From NCBI GenBank assembly GCA_029204225.1, contig CM055093.1:32311777-32375776 (forward strand): 64,000 nt of DNA, in the 5' to 3' direction. How positions within the stretch are numbered: the first letter of the stretch is position 1; every line of letters begins with the position of its first letter. The notes beneath the pieces were generated by a model, which saw nothing but the letters and a program-made list of their open reading frames with translations, made no database searches and was not told the origin of the DNA. The DNA comes from Diphasiastrum complanatum. Taxonomy: Eukaryota > Streptophyta > Lycopodiopsida > Lycopodiales > Lycopodiaceae. The position numbers and the translations under genes are program-made. Below are positions 1 through 10,780 of the stretch, piece after piece.

Positions 1-44
1 AGCAGAGCAGACAAGGGCAAAGGCATAGTTGTTCATCTCCCAAA

Positions 45-1690
45 AGGTCGACAAGACCACGAAGAGTGCCAGCGAGATATGTGCCAGACAGCTCAACTTT
101 CACATCAGAAGAGTTCTGCGAGTTAGTGGCAAACAGAGACTTTCAAGGAGGTAATTGAAGGTCCAGAAAAGGACATATGGATCCAAGCCATGAACAGAGA
201 GATGGAGTCCATGAGGAAGAACCAGGTATGGATGTTGAGCCATTACCACATAAGCGCAAGACTGTCAAATGCAAATGGATTTTCAAGCTCAAGTATGGAC
301 TGGATGGGAATGTCTCAAATTACAAAGCAAGACTGGTAACGAAGGGATATTCTCAAAGATATGGTATTGACTACTCTGAAACCTTTTCTCCTGTCGTCAA
401 ACATTCGTCCCTATGCTTGTTATCTGCATATGCAGCAGCTTATGACCTTAGGATCCACATTGTGGACGAGAAGATAGCCTTCTTGCATGGCAAATTAGAT
501 GAAGAGGTCTACATGGATCAACCCCCAGGATATTTTTCGAATTCACTTCTTGACTATGCATGCAGAATGCTTAGAAGCATCTACGGTCTGAAACAATCAG
601 TCCAACAATGGTACAAGAAGAAAGATCAAGCCCTGAAATCATTAGGATTCAAGTCTCTCTTGGCTGATTCCAATGTATATGTCAGAGTTACAGATGGGCA
701 GATCATCATTGTAGCTGTGTATGTGGACGACACTCTGATACTTTGCAGGAGTGAGTAGCTAATTGCTGAAGTAAAGGTAGATATCTCGAAACATTTCAAG
801 ATTGTGGATCTAGGAGAAGCCAAGTGTTATCTAGGCCTGCAAATTGAAAGGGACTACGAGGGAGGTAACTTATACTTTCACCAGTCCAGATACACCCAGA
901 AGATCCTAGAGGACTTTGGGATGCTGAACTGCAAAGGAGCGAACACTCCAATGCTCGCAGGGACGGTGCTAACGAATGATGACTGTGCAAAGACAGAGGA
1001 AGAGAGAGAACAGATGCAGCTCACACCTTACAGGAAGCTGATAGGATCACTGATGTACCTTGTTGACAACACACGACTTATGCAGTATTTAGGATGAGCC
1101 AATTCTGCATGAATCCAGGCTCAACACATTGGAAGATTGCAAAACAAATTTTGCAATATCTTCAATTAACGAGGAATTATGGCTTATTGTCGTGGTGCAG
1201 GTTTCAGGATACTTTCCTACAACGACGCTAGCTAGGCATCTCTCAAGGACGACTGTAAAAGTGTTTCGAGAGGATGCACCATCGCATTAGAAATAGCAGT
1301 TCTCTGGGTCAACAAGAAACAGACCGTTGTAGCCCGATCATCCTGCGAAGCAGAGTACATAGCAGCAACAAAGATGGCCAACGAAATAATCTGGCTAAGG
1401 TAGTTCCTGGACAAATTGGACGAAACAAGGAACGAGCCCCTGGTCTTGCAGATGGACAACACCTCTGCAATACACCTGACGAAAGATCCCGTGTTCCATT
1501 CCAGAATGAAGCATATTGCGATCAAGTACCACTTGATCAGAGATCTAATTGAGAAGAAGATGTTGCAGACCAGCTTCATCGGAATGAGAGACATGGTTGC
1601 TGACATCTTCACTAAAGCTCTGGACAAAGGACTCTTTGAGAGACAAAGGAGCGGTCTTGGGATCATAGCGCAAAATTTAAGGTACTGAAC
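45..1690 (+). pseudogene. Ty1/copia pol relic: integrase C-terminus, RT and RNase H
   Basis: This is the 3' half of a copia polyprotein. A basic stretch (RSTRPRRVPARYVPDSST, frame from 45) is typical of the integrase/RT linker. It shifts frame to WIQAMNREMESMRKNQVW (from 178), then to the RT core from about 240: VKCKWIFKLKYG, YKARLVTKGYSQ, IYGLKQS and the catalytic YVDD (AVYVDDTL). An in-frame TAG at 756-758 interrupts RT, after which LGEAKCYLGLQIERDYEGG continues to 1097. RNase H follows after more frameshifts, with VARSSCEAEYIAATKMANE near 1330-1390, then LQMDNTSAIHLTKDPVFHSR and DMVADIFTKALDKG ending at 1688. At least three frameshifts and several stops make it non-functional. The family assignment is firm. 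The element's 5' part lies outside the window, and no 3' LTR was recognised after 1690. Confidence 0.93.
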
Positions 1691-2103
<413 letters not shown>

Positions 2104-2384
2104 ACTAATTGAACAAAAGCTGAAGGCAAATGGAGGCGACTGATCGAAGGAAAGCTGAAAGCAAACGATGGAAGAAAGCAAAGCTGTGAAGCGGTAGATC
2201 AGTTCATTGGAATAGGAGAAAATTTGGTAATGCAACTCCATCCGTGTCTTTGCAATGTTGTAGTAGTGTTGTTGGAGATTGTGAAGTGAACAAAATTTTT
2301 TTTGCCAAGGATGTTGGCTCTTCGATACCAAATTGGCAAAAAAATTTGTCTTGCCAGCGAGCTGGAAGGAAAAAAAAATGTCAT

Positions 2385-2640
2385 CCAGCTCTACTCATCG
2401 GTGAGTAGAGCTGGTAGGCATTTTCTTTGCCCTGCCAGATCGCTGGTAGGGCAAAAAACTTTTGCCATTCTTGCCCATTCCTTCTGTATGTCAGTTCCCA
2501 AACTCTATTTGCAACGGACGATCGCTCTCAGATGTCATCTGGCAGCGCAAAAAAAAAAAGCCCTCCAGCTCTACTCGCCGGCCAGTAGAGTTGGAGGGCT
2601 TTTTTCAATGCCCTGCCAGATCGGTGACTGGGCTTTTTTC
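2385..2640. repeat. Duplicated pair of long hairpins (A-B-A'-B')
   Basis: Hairpin A pairs CCAGCTCTACTCA (2385-2397) with TGAGTAGAGCTGG (2402-2414) around a TCGG loop. Hairpin B pairs TTTGCCCTGCCAG (2426-2438) with CTGGTAGGGCAAA (2443-2455), one wobble, around ATCG. About 180 bp downstream both recur. A' has arms at 2554-2575 and 2584-2605 (core CCCTCCAGCTCTACT), flanked by an A-run and a T-run that also pair. B' (CCCTGCCAGATCGG, from 2611) has decayed pairing. The unit therefore looks like a tandem duplication of about 180 bp. No protein, tRNA or known RNA was recognised here. Confidence 0.85.
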
Positions 2641-2934
2641 TTTGCTCTGCCAGCTATGTACACAGTTGTTTGTCTGTACATCCATCGTATGGACTTGTTG
2701 ATATATTCTCGTTTGTCTATCATGGAGACAATGAACAATGGATGAGTGATGAGCTTTGACATTTTTTTGCCCTCCTTGGCTCAAAAAATTCCACCAAACC
2801 GCATTGCCTTCAAATGGCTATCTTCCACATAGTGACATAAATAAAGAGCTCGATGAAGCAAGAGCCAAGTTTGAGGCAGGTTTGGACAAGGCACATAAAA
2901 CATTTAAAGATGCGGCATCTGTAGTCCACCTTCA

Positions 2935-4734
2935 TTGACCAACAAGATGGGCAAAATGTTGGGCGTGGTGAACCCAACATTGGGCTTGGAGTGGTTTGAG
3001 TTGGTCACAAGCACCGAAAAAACTAGCATGGGAATAAACATTGGACTGGAGAAGTTGCATCATCTAAGATGCTCAACAGTTCCGAATGACAAAAAATGCA
3101 AATGGCTTAAATGGTATATGGGGCCAATGAGTGGCCAATTTGGGATTCCGAGAAGTGACAAAGATTTTAGAGTGTGGGTGGCAAAGGAAACATGGCTTGA
3201 GTATTTGCTGGAAACATCAAACGCAGTTTTGGAGGAATGCACTGCTTTGAGTAAGTCCAATTATCATTGTGCTATGTATGATTTTTTCTTTGACTTCATG
3301 AGCTTGTCAGCCTTTGTTTCCATTATAGTTATGTGTTGATATTGTGGATGTCCATGTTTTCCATATCTAGGGCCGATGCAATTGGAGAATGTAGAGTCAT
3401 TGGATGACTTTTTTACGGATTTTAAGTTGCAATACAGAAAGAAAATGTTTGCTGCTATTGAGCTAGATATGGAGCTTGCAAAAACGGCAAAAGAGCAACC
3501 GGATATTAAACGAAGTGCCAAGTGTGTGGTGTGGAGGTAAAAGCTCTTTGATTATTGCACTAGTTATTAAAAGTTAGGGTGTAAGCATATTTGCTAACAT
3601 GTTGTCTTTCTTGTCTGTCGAGTCTAGATATATGAGTTGCATGTACAGTGACAAGTGTCATGCTAGCTTGAGTGATTGAGAGCTAGCTAATAATCCATGG
3701 TGGATAGAGTTTCTTGCTGGTACATGCCCCGATGATGAGAAAGAAAGCTTCAACATGCATGCTAGCGACAATCTATCTAATCTTGTCATTGATAGTTAGG
3801 TTCCGCACGTTGAGCTAGAAAGGGGGGCCAACCCATGTGCAAATTGAAGAGCAAGTACCTAGGCAATGTCTTGAAAGTGAGTCAAAAGGACAAAGAGGTA
3901 GCAAATTCACCATTACCTGTTGCAATGACATTAGATATGCCATCTGCCAAGCGAGTGCGAGACTCAGTGGAATACACCCATCCATCGCTCGTATTGTCGA
4001 AGTCTAGAAGCAAGGTCAATAGCTTTGTTAAGTGATTCTTTTGGTTGCTTGTACTAGACATGTACTATTATTGAATTGTTGATTAGTTTTTCATTATATA
4101 TGTTGACACTAACTTTCTACATTTTTGTCAGATATTCACCATATGTGGGGACATTATGAATGCTTCCAAATGTGCATCCAAGAAGACTATTGCTGTTGAG
4201 ATGCAAAGCTTGCTAACGCATCTCAGAGAAGTTTGCATAGGGACACGTACCAGATGAGGTAAGACTGTTGGTGCTAGTGCGGAGATGGTTTTGTTGGATT
4301 TCCCCACGAATATAGTGCCATCAGGATTTTCTGGCAGTGTTCCATTATGGAATACTATTGATGATGCATTATTCGAGGCATCTCTCCAGTTCACATCCGC
4401 TATACTAGACGATACAGGAGTGGTCTGTTGTATTGTTGGTGTAGACCATATTTCACTACTGCTGAGATTTGCTAGGAGATGTGGATTGAGATTGCTGAGA
4501 CATGACATCCTTCGTGGAGTTGATAAATTTGGCATCACATATACACATATACAGGTACGTAGGAATACAAAATGTGTTGTTGTTTGCTTGTGTGTTGCAT
4601 CTATGTGTATCTCAAATAATTTGGTTTTTTTGTGCATTGTCTTCTATAGGTGTATATGCTGGTTGTATATACACTATGTCGTGCCGATGCATCTCCCACA
4701 ATTCCAAAGGGAGATTTTGATACAATTGATACAT
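2935..4734 (+). pseudogene. 5' part of a broken, intron-containing gene with a DNA methylase-like domain
   Basis: Exons can be followed by splice sites that keep the frame: 2935-3250 (donor GTAAGT), 3371-3536, 3628 to about 4035, 4132-4554 (donor GTACGT), and 4650 to the LTR insertion at about 4734. The product begins with an unrecognised region (segments such as GLEWFELVTSTEKTSMGIN and FGIPRSDKDFRVWVAKETW). The fourth exon carries VLLDFPTNIVPSGFSGSVP, then DDALFEASLQFTSAIL and GVVCCIVGVDH. This resembles the DPPY-type motif IV region of amino-methyltransferases, but the motif is altered to DFPT. In-frame stops (for example TGA at 4255-4257, and stops in exon 3) and a frameshift near 3850-3890 show decay. 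An upstream coiled segment (DEARAKFEAGLDKAHKTF, about 2848-2901) may be an earlier exon in another frame. The methylase link is inference from motif order together with the 3' part. Confidence 0.6.
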
Positions 4735-4902
4735 CTTACACAGTTCTTGCTTGTCATTACTAACTAGTATTCCTTGGCTCTCATACTCGGCTCTCAGTCT
4801 TCGTTCGTCTCATCTTCTCAGAGACCTCCTCAATCTAAGGTGAGAGGTGCTCTTGAGTTGCTCTGGTTGAGTATCTTGGGGATTCATCAGAATCAGCCAA
4901 CA
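4735..4902 (-). repeat. 3' LTR of the gag-only element
   Basis: This is a direct repeat of 9893-10060, and the polypurine-like tract adjoins it at 4903-4915 (read on the minus strand). The LTR is unusually short at about 155-168 bp, depending on where the inner TG/CA end is placed. Confidence 0.75.
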
Positions 4903-5641
4903 TCATCCCACCCCTAATGTGTTGCAAGACCCACTGCAACTCATATTGAATGATGTCACTCTGCTTTGCATTGGCGTCTTCGATCGTCACTTGAAAAAGC
5001 GTAGATCTTCATTCGCTTGCATAAAATCAAGTGCTTATTGTTGTCGATCGTTATCAAAAACTGCTTTTGCAAATTGCCACAATGTAATCAAAATGTCTTA
5101 TTGCTATAGGTGGTTGACATTCTCAAAATTTGGAGAGCTCCCAGTAGTTTCACAACTTGCATGTTCGAGGGTTTCGTTTTTTTTTTTTGTCTTTTGCCTC
5201 TGCCATGGATGTTTCATCTTTGGTCTCTTGGCAGGTGCTAGCTTCTGGGAGGTTTGTATCCTCCATATTGCTTCTGGGCATTTTTGCAATTCTTTTCTTA
5301 GTTGAAGTTCCAGTCTTGTCGATGCTCGTGCCTTGACGAGAAGAGGAGAACCTTTGATCGGTAGGTCACACAAAGTTCGGGTTGACAATCTTCAAGGGAA
5401 TGGACTCACCAATAATTTGGTGGTAGGAACAGATTGGACGGATAATTTGGTGATGGTAGGAAAACATGATGAAGGCTTGGTAGAAAGGTGAAGGAACTGA
5501 TAGCTCTACAGTTGCAGCCTTGGACCCTTGCATTGTCGAGCTTTGACCGCCACTTGCTGGGTGAGGAGCTCACTTTATTTTGCACGCTCATTGTTGTCTT
5601 CATCATTTTTCTTTTCTACAACTATTTCTTCTTTTGATCCG

Positions 5642-6335
5642 TTACTGTTGGATCTCTTTGGGCTTCATAAGAGGGGATTCGACTATCATTGCTCCAGAGA
5701 ATTTCTTTTGATCAAGATCGATCTGACTCAACTGTTGCTTAAGTTTTGTCATTTTCTTCTCAGCTTCTTGGATCTTTCTCTTTATTTCTTCTAGCTGCTT
5801 TGTCTGGCTGATCAACCATTGTAGGTGGTAGTTGGTCTTCGCAAGACATTTGCAATGATCTATCAGCTGCTTCGGTAAGACTATCAAAAACTGGAAATTT
5901 CTCAGAAGAACAGTGAACTGATGATTAACAAACAGATGGAAAAAAGGATGGTGGTGGTGGTGACAACAGTAGGTGGTGTGGGCGATAGGCATGAGAATGG
6001 ATGCGAATGTTGTGACAAGAGGCTGGTCGACAAAGGAGACTGATTTTCCAATGCTTGTGTTTCTCTTTTCTGAAGGATCTTCATCATGACTGGGGTACTT
6101 CTTCTGATTGAGTCACTTTGGATTGCCCATCTGCTTGCTTAGCCTTGTTGTTGTCATCTTTGGTTTTGTGACCTTGGATGTCGATCTTGTTAATGTTGTT
6201 GCTGGCAATGTGGCTGCTCCAGTGGATGCTTGCATATCCACTCTCTCCCCTGTTGGTGGGGATGTTGTTATCTGTAACTTGCATGTTCCAAGTTGGATGG
6301 CCATTTGGAACACGCAGTTGAAACATATTGAACAT
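5642..6335 (-). pseudogene. Retroelement-internal coding remnant downstream of gag, coiled coil, unrecognised
   Basis: Minus-strand frames hold a Thr/Ser/Lys-rich segment (near 6113-6313) and then a strongly helical, coiled-coil-like stretch (QLEEIKRKIQEAEKKMTKLK, near 5740-5800). They sit 3' of Gag in the element's own orientation. I do not recognise protease, integrase or RT motifs. Stops and frame changes separate the pieces, so this may be a decayed second ORF or chance reading frames. Confidence 0.3.
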
Positions 6336-7231
6336 GCGACTGGACTAAAGATTGAACAAATTTTAGCTAAATTTGTTTCGATCTTGTTGTAGTTGACTCA
6401 AAGATGAATATGACGATGAGATAGAAGAATCAACTCGGACGTGATATGTATTTCGCAAATTTGCAATATGCTTAAAGATTTTAAACTCAGTGCAAGGTGA
6501 TTTGAAGATGGATAGATGAATGAAAATGTGTTCATGAGATGCTCTACGGAAGACTCTTGTGCATAGTAGCTTTTTCTCATGCAAAAATCAATCACACAAA
6601 AGGAATGAAGAGGAACAAAGAAACGAACGGTACAGAGAGTGAGATTGTATGGCACTTGTCAAACAAAACTTTCATTCAGCAACATTGATAATACACCTTG
6701 ACAATTGCAATATTCCATTGGTCTTGTAGAGTAATGAGACAAGTCTGATATGCCCTTGTCAAAAACAAGACAGGGTTAGTGACACTAAATCTACCATAAT
6801 GGATAGCAGATATTTTGAGATATGGCTTGAAATGCATAGAAGGGGAGAATACTAATCCCATTAGTATCCTTTGGAACATGAGATTCAGAAAATAAATCAC
6901 TTGTAGATTTTCGATTGTCAGATTTGGTTTGTTATAACTAGTGGTTGGAAATCTCATCAGAAAATAGATCGTCATATAGAACTGAGGTTGCAGGAGTGGA
7001 GATAAAATGTCGATTCCCTGGGGAGGTTGCTCTCGTTTGGGAATAGTAGCAGATGATGGAATATCGGTTTCTTCTTCGTCATGCAAATTACTCAGTTTAT
7101 AAAATGTCTATGTTCGATTATCGATCTGGTAAATGTCGTGGTAAGGTAGAAGTTCTCAAGGAACTTTTCGATTGAGCAGTAGGTCTAACTGTTGGGTGTT
7201 ATAGTACTCGTGTGGTGTTCTCGTGAGGATC

Positions 7232-8301
7232 CTAGCGTGATTCATAACTGACATGTCGGGCAGGTAGGATCTTGTTGAGTTGTTTTGGGCACTCTTTGAA
7301 ACTATGTTTTCTGATACAATCGGGACACTCGACATGATACTTGGTCTTGATTGGACAATCAACCATGAAGTGGCCGGTTTCACTACAGATGAAACATCTG
7401 TTGTTCATGGGCCCTTGTATAATGACATAACCATCTTGTATGGCTAGTTGGTCTGGATTTTCAGGTGGGTATTCATGATAAGTCAAGGAATGTTCAAATT
7501 GTGACGGTTGTTCTTCATATTGTTGGACAATATGTGCTTGGATAGGCTGATATGAAGGACAAGCATCAACAGGATGCGTAGCCCGACAATGTGGGCACCA
7601 GATGAGTTTTTGTCTATTAGGTGCCTGGGCAGTGTGTGGTTGACGAGGCATACTACGTAGGATAGACTTCAGTGTATTTTGAAACTCATTGGTGAGTTTA
7701 TCCATGTGCAGTTGATGTTGTTGATTAAGCAACTCCAACTATGATTTCCAAAACTCATGGACAAGAGCACGAGGTGCTTTTCGTTCTCTGGATTCATCAA
7801 CATTTGATCCCTCGTCGTCTTCTTTGATGACATCAGACATAGCTAACTTTAGACTCGTATATTCGTCATTGGATTTAAGCTCGCGTCTTATCCATTGTGG
7901 AAGTCTAACTAAAAACTAGATGATGAGCATTTGTTCGGTGGGCTGCGCTTGCACTTGACTTTTGAGGGATTTGAAATGCTCAATGTAGTCTCGTACTCGT
8001 TCATCTTTTGTCATCTCGATGTTACTCAATTTGACAAAAGGACTCTCTATCAAACGAAATGGTTTAAAACGCTTGATATAGGACTCTTTCAGATTAGACC
8101 AATTCAATTTATCTTCATGATCGAGGTTAAAAAACAGTCACATGCTTTAGCGATCACGGTCATGGACAATAGTTGGACCATAGCATCGGGAGATGTTTCG
8201 TCATACAGATCACATGCATTCTCAAATATTTGCAAAAATCTTTGAGAGTCCGAACTTCCGTCAAACTTGGGTAGATCTAGCTTGGGTGTTTTCTTCTCCA
8301 A
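7232..8301 (-). pseudogene. Retrotransposon Gag with zinc knuckles, frameshifted
   Basis: The reading starts at 8301 with PKLDLPKFDGSSDSQRFLQI, followed by DETSPDAMVQLLSMTVIAKA. A frame change at about 8104-8107 leads into NWSNLKESYIKRFKPFRLIE, the W-x2-L-x5-F core of plant retrotransposon Gag. The C-terminal part (from 7738) has CPHCRATHPVDACP, a true CCHC knuckle CFICSETGHFMVDCP and CPDCIRKHSFKECP, suggesting RNA binding by the nucleocapsid region. Two or more stops and frame changes make it a pseudogene. The Gag assignment is firm; the exact family is not. Confidence 0.85.
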
Positions 8302-8829
8302 ATGAGCTCCGTGAGTGGCAGAAGCTCCATTCAGGTGTGTTTTGGTGTGTGATGTTTCAACACCATGAACATGGACTCGTGCTCATGAAGACTTGGCTCT
8401 ATCAGGTTCTTGTCCCTCGAATGGGTTTGTGGATGGCTTGTGTATTTGGGACCTCATTCGGTAGAATCTATGACATCTGATTTGTTCAATTGTAGGGGAC
8501 CTCATTTCGTATGGATAATCTTTTGGAATATCAGAATCAGTATGGTGGTCCATTGTGTACTGTTATGTATTGTTGTGTTTGTATGGGTTTCTGGTGTTTT
8601 TGGATTTTTTAGGGTTTTTTTTTTTTTTTTTTCAAGTAGTAGGGAACTCAAGGGGGAGACTTAGTATCAGAAGGGCTTTCTGTTGGTATAAATTTTATTT
8701 TTGAATTTTTTTTATGCATATGCCTTTTTTTTTTTTGAGCTCTGAGGCTCTGGGAGGAAGGCGGTTCGGTCGAAATTTGAATCAGAGTTCCCGATCGAAA
8801 ATTATGTGATATGGCATGGATCCGGCCCA

Positions 8830-9062
8830 ATCAAGATCTGAACTAATGCCCCGGTCAAGATGTGAGCCAATGCCTCGGTCGAGATATGAATGTTTGGGCA
8901 CGGTCAAGGTCATAACCAGAAGGCACGGTCGAGGTCGTGACCAAAGGGTGTGGTTGAGGTCATGACCAGAAGGTGCGGTCGAGGTCGTGATTAGGGGGCA
9001 CGGTCGAAGTCGTGACCAAAAGGCACGATTGAGGTCGTGACCAGAAGGCGCAGTCGAGATCC
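8830..9062. repeat. Minisatellite, units of about 24-26 bp
   Basis: The motif GGCRCGGTCGAGGTCGTGACC with an AGAA or AAAG spacer recurs about seven times, most clearly from 8897 to 9062, with more diverged copies upstream (CGGTCAAGATGTGAGCCAATG). It lies inside the gag-only LTR element upstream of gag, in the element's leader. Minus-strand open frames here only reflect the repeat period. Confidence 0.85.
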
Positions 9063-9892
9063 AACCCATGCCTGTCAGAGGACACCAAGGAAGGTCACTC
9101 TTGCATTTGAATCACATGCATTTACAACCAAAACATGCAAGTCAGACATTCAACCAAGAAATCGGCGTGAAGAATGGTTGCAATGCCATGAAAAGCCTAC
9201 TCTACTGTTGCAAAAACGAGATTCAATCAGATTCTTAACATTTAAACTAAGCTACATCTACATTCCGCAAAACAAGAACAAGAAATGAACTAAACTAGAC
9301 AGCATTTTAGCAGTTCAAGGATCAAGAAACACTCATTTCTTGATTCTTGGACAGCCCAAGAACATCAAGAACAAGGTTGTAAGAGGATATGCAAGAATTA
9401 CATCACAAACCCAGCCTATTTAGTTTACCTGAATGCTGATTCCTACATTAATCCACAAGCAAGAAAGGAAATCTAATCCACAACTAGAAAAGCAAGAAAA
9501 CTAATCCACTCTAAAGTCAACCACACACAAGAGATGGAAAAGCATGATCATATGAGCATCACTCAAGAAAACCACCATGATCTTGGAGCTTAGTGTTGTA
9601 TCAAAACTCATGGAGGCTCTTCTCATTTGGACATGGAGTAGATACAATGCATAAAAAGCTCATCTTCTCAAAGAGAGAGTCTCTTAAATAAGCAAGAGAG
9701 CTCGTTAGGTGGCATCCTAGTTGCATTTCCACATTTCACAAATTACAAGTGGAATAATGCTCTCCACTAGATGTCACCATCAAAAGGTGACTCACTCTAC
9801 TTTCTTTAAGAGGGGTCTACTTGCATTTACTGCTTTGCCTAGAAATACTAGTTCCTACATGGTCATTCCATCTTTTGAGATTCACCATGAGG

Positions 9893-10060
9893 CTTACACA
9901 ATTATTGCTTGTCATTACTAACTAGTATTCCTTGGCTCTCATACTCGGCTCTCAGTCTTCGTTCGTCTCGTCTTTTTAGAGACCTCCGCGATCTAAGGTG
10001 GGAGGTGCTCTTGAGTTGCTCTAGTCGAGTATCTTGAAAATTCGTCAGAATCAGCCAACA
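9893..10060 (-). repeat. 5' LTR of the gag-only element
   Basis: This is a direct repeat of 4735-4902. Read on the minus strand it ends near 9893. A TGGTGAATCTC sequence just inside, complementary to about 9877-9887, could serve as the primer-binding site if the LTR ends in CCTCA at 9888, but the tRNA it would match is unclear. Confidence 0.7.
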
Positions 10061-10780
10061 AGTCCACATCTCATTTGTTTTTTGGTGGAGCTTTGTTGCA
10101 GGGCTTCTAGAGTGGTTGTGGATCCTTTTCTTGGATGCGATGAGACTTTGTATGCATGCACAAGTACCGATAGAGACTGTATTGCAATGGACTATGACGA
10201 AGCTATTTTGGCTCATGCGACAAAGAGATACTGTGAGTATATTTCACACAACCATTTGCTTTAGCCATACTTCAAATACTATCACCTCTTTGTTTCATTG
10301 TTTGAACATGTGTAGTGCCGTTTCTTCTTTCATATCTTCACAGCTTGGAGTTTATAATCATTTTATGAGCACTACTTATTGATAAATTGTGCAAAGTCAT
10401 AGGATAAAAATCACATTTCTAACAGTTCTTTAGTTGAGAAGCAATGTACTGTAAATGATAAACTGAATTTAGAACTATGCATTCAACTATCGACCACCTA
10501 ATTACACCATGATGGTAGACAAATACACCCATTTTTTGGACTCTAAAAGGGCATAGGCATGTGATATGACTTGATTGCTAGAAACAAACTAATTAAATAA
10601 AAGAAAAAATTGAAATGTCCCCAAAAATATAGGAGATGTTTGCTTTTGCCATGCTTCAAATACTATCAATACATTGTTCCATTGTTTGACAACTTGTTAA
10701 CATGTGTAGTGTCATCCACTTCCACTGCCCAAATTGTTGATGTCGACTCCGATGACGATGCCAAGGAGACAGAGCAATGA
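10061..10780 (+). pseudogene. 3' part of the methylase-like gene, with motif I and a terminal acidic exon
   Basis: Immediately after the LTR the frame of the broken gene resumes with SPHLICFLVELCCRAS and then RVVVDPFLGCDETLYACTST, ending DRDCIAMDYDEAILAHATKR. A VxDPFxG motif followed some 20 residues later by an acidic residue (IAMDYDE) is the S-adenosylmethionine-binding motif I/II layout of amino-methyltransferases in which motif IV comes first. The exon ends at 10232 with donor GTGAGT. The only continuation that fits is an exon at 10710-10780 (acceptor TGTGTAG), which splices in frame to SSTSTAQIVDVDSDDDAKE and a TGA stop. An intron copy of the acceptor region (about 10250-10330) is duplicated at about 10620-10710. 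The domain call is inference, though the splice consistency is direct. Confidence 0.6.

Larger units (their letters stand above)
4735..10060 (-). mobile_element. Gag-only (non-autonomous) LTR retrotransposon
   Basis: Two ungapped 168-bp direct repeats (4735-4902 and 9893-10060, about 92% identical by eye) flank 5 kb that encodes a minus-strand Gag and no recognisable protease, integrase or RT. In minus orientation the repeats begin TGTTGGCTGATTCTGA. A purine-rich tract (AGGGGTGGGATGA) lies directly upstream of the 3' LTR, as expected of a polypurine tract. The outer LTR ends are uncertain by about 15 bp and no clear target duplication was found. It is inserted within an exon of the methylase-like pseudogene. 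The gag-only layout is like LARD or TR-GAG elements. Confidence 0.75.

Noticed and set aside
4258-4315. A 57-bp intron from GTAAGA to TATAG in the methylase-like gene, which would remove the TGA stop
   Set aside because: Too short for a normal plant intron, and it would delete the LLDFPTN motif; treated as a premature stop instead.
8830-9062. CRISPR array
   Set aside because: Adjacent diverged units without unique spacers of constant length, in a plant retroelement.
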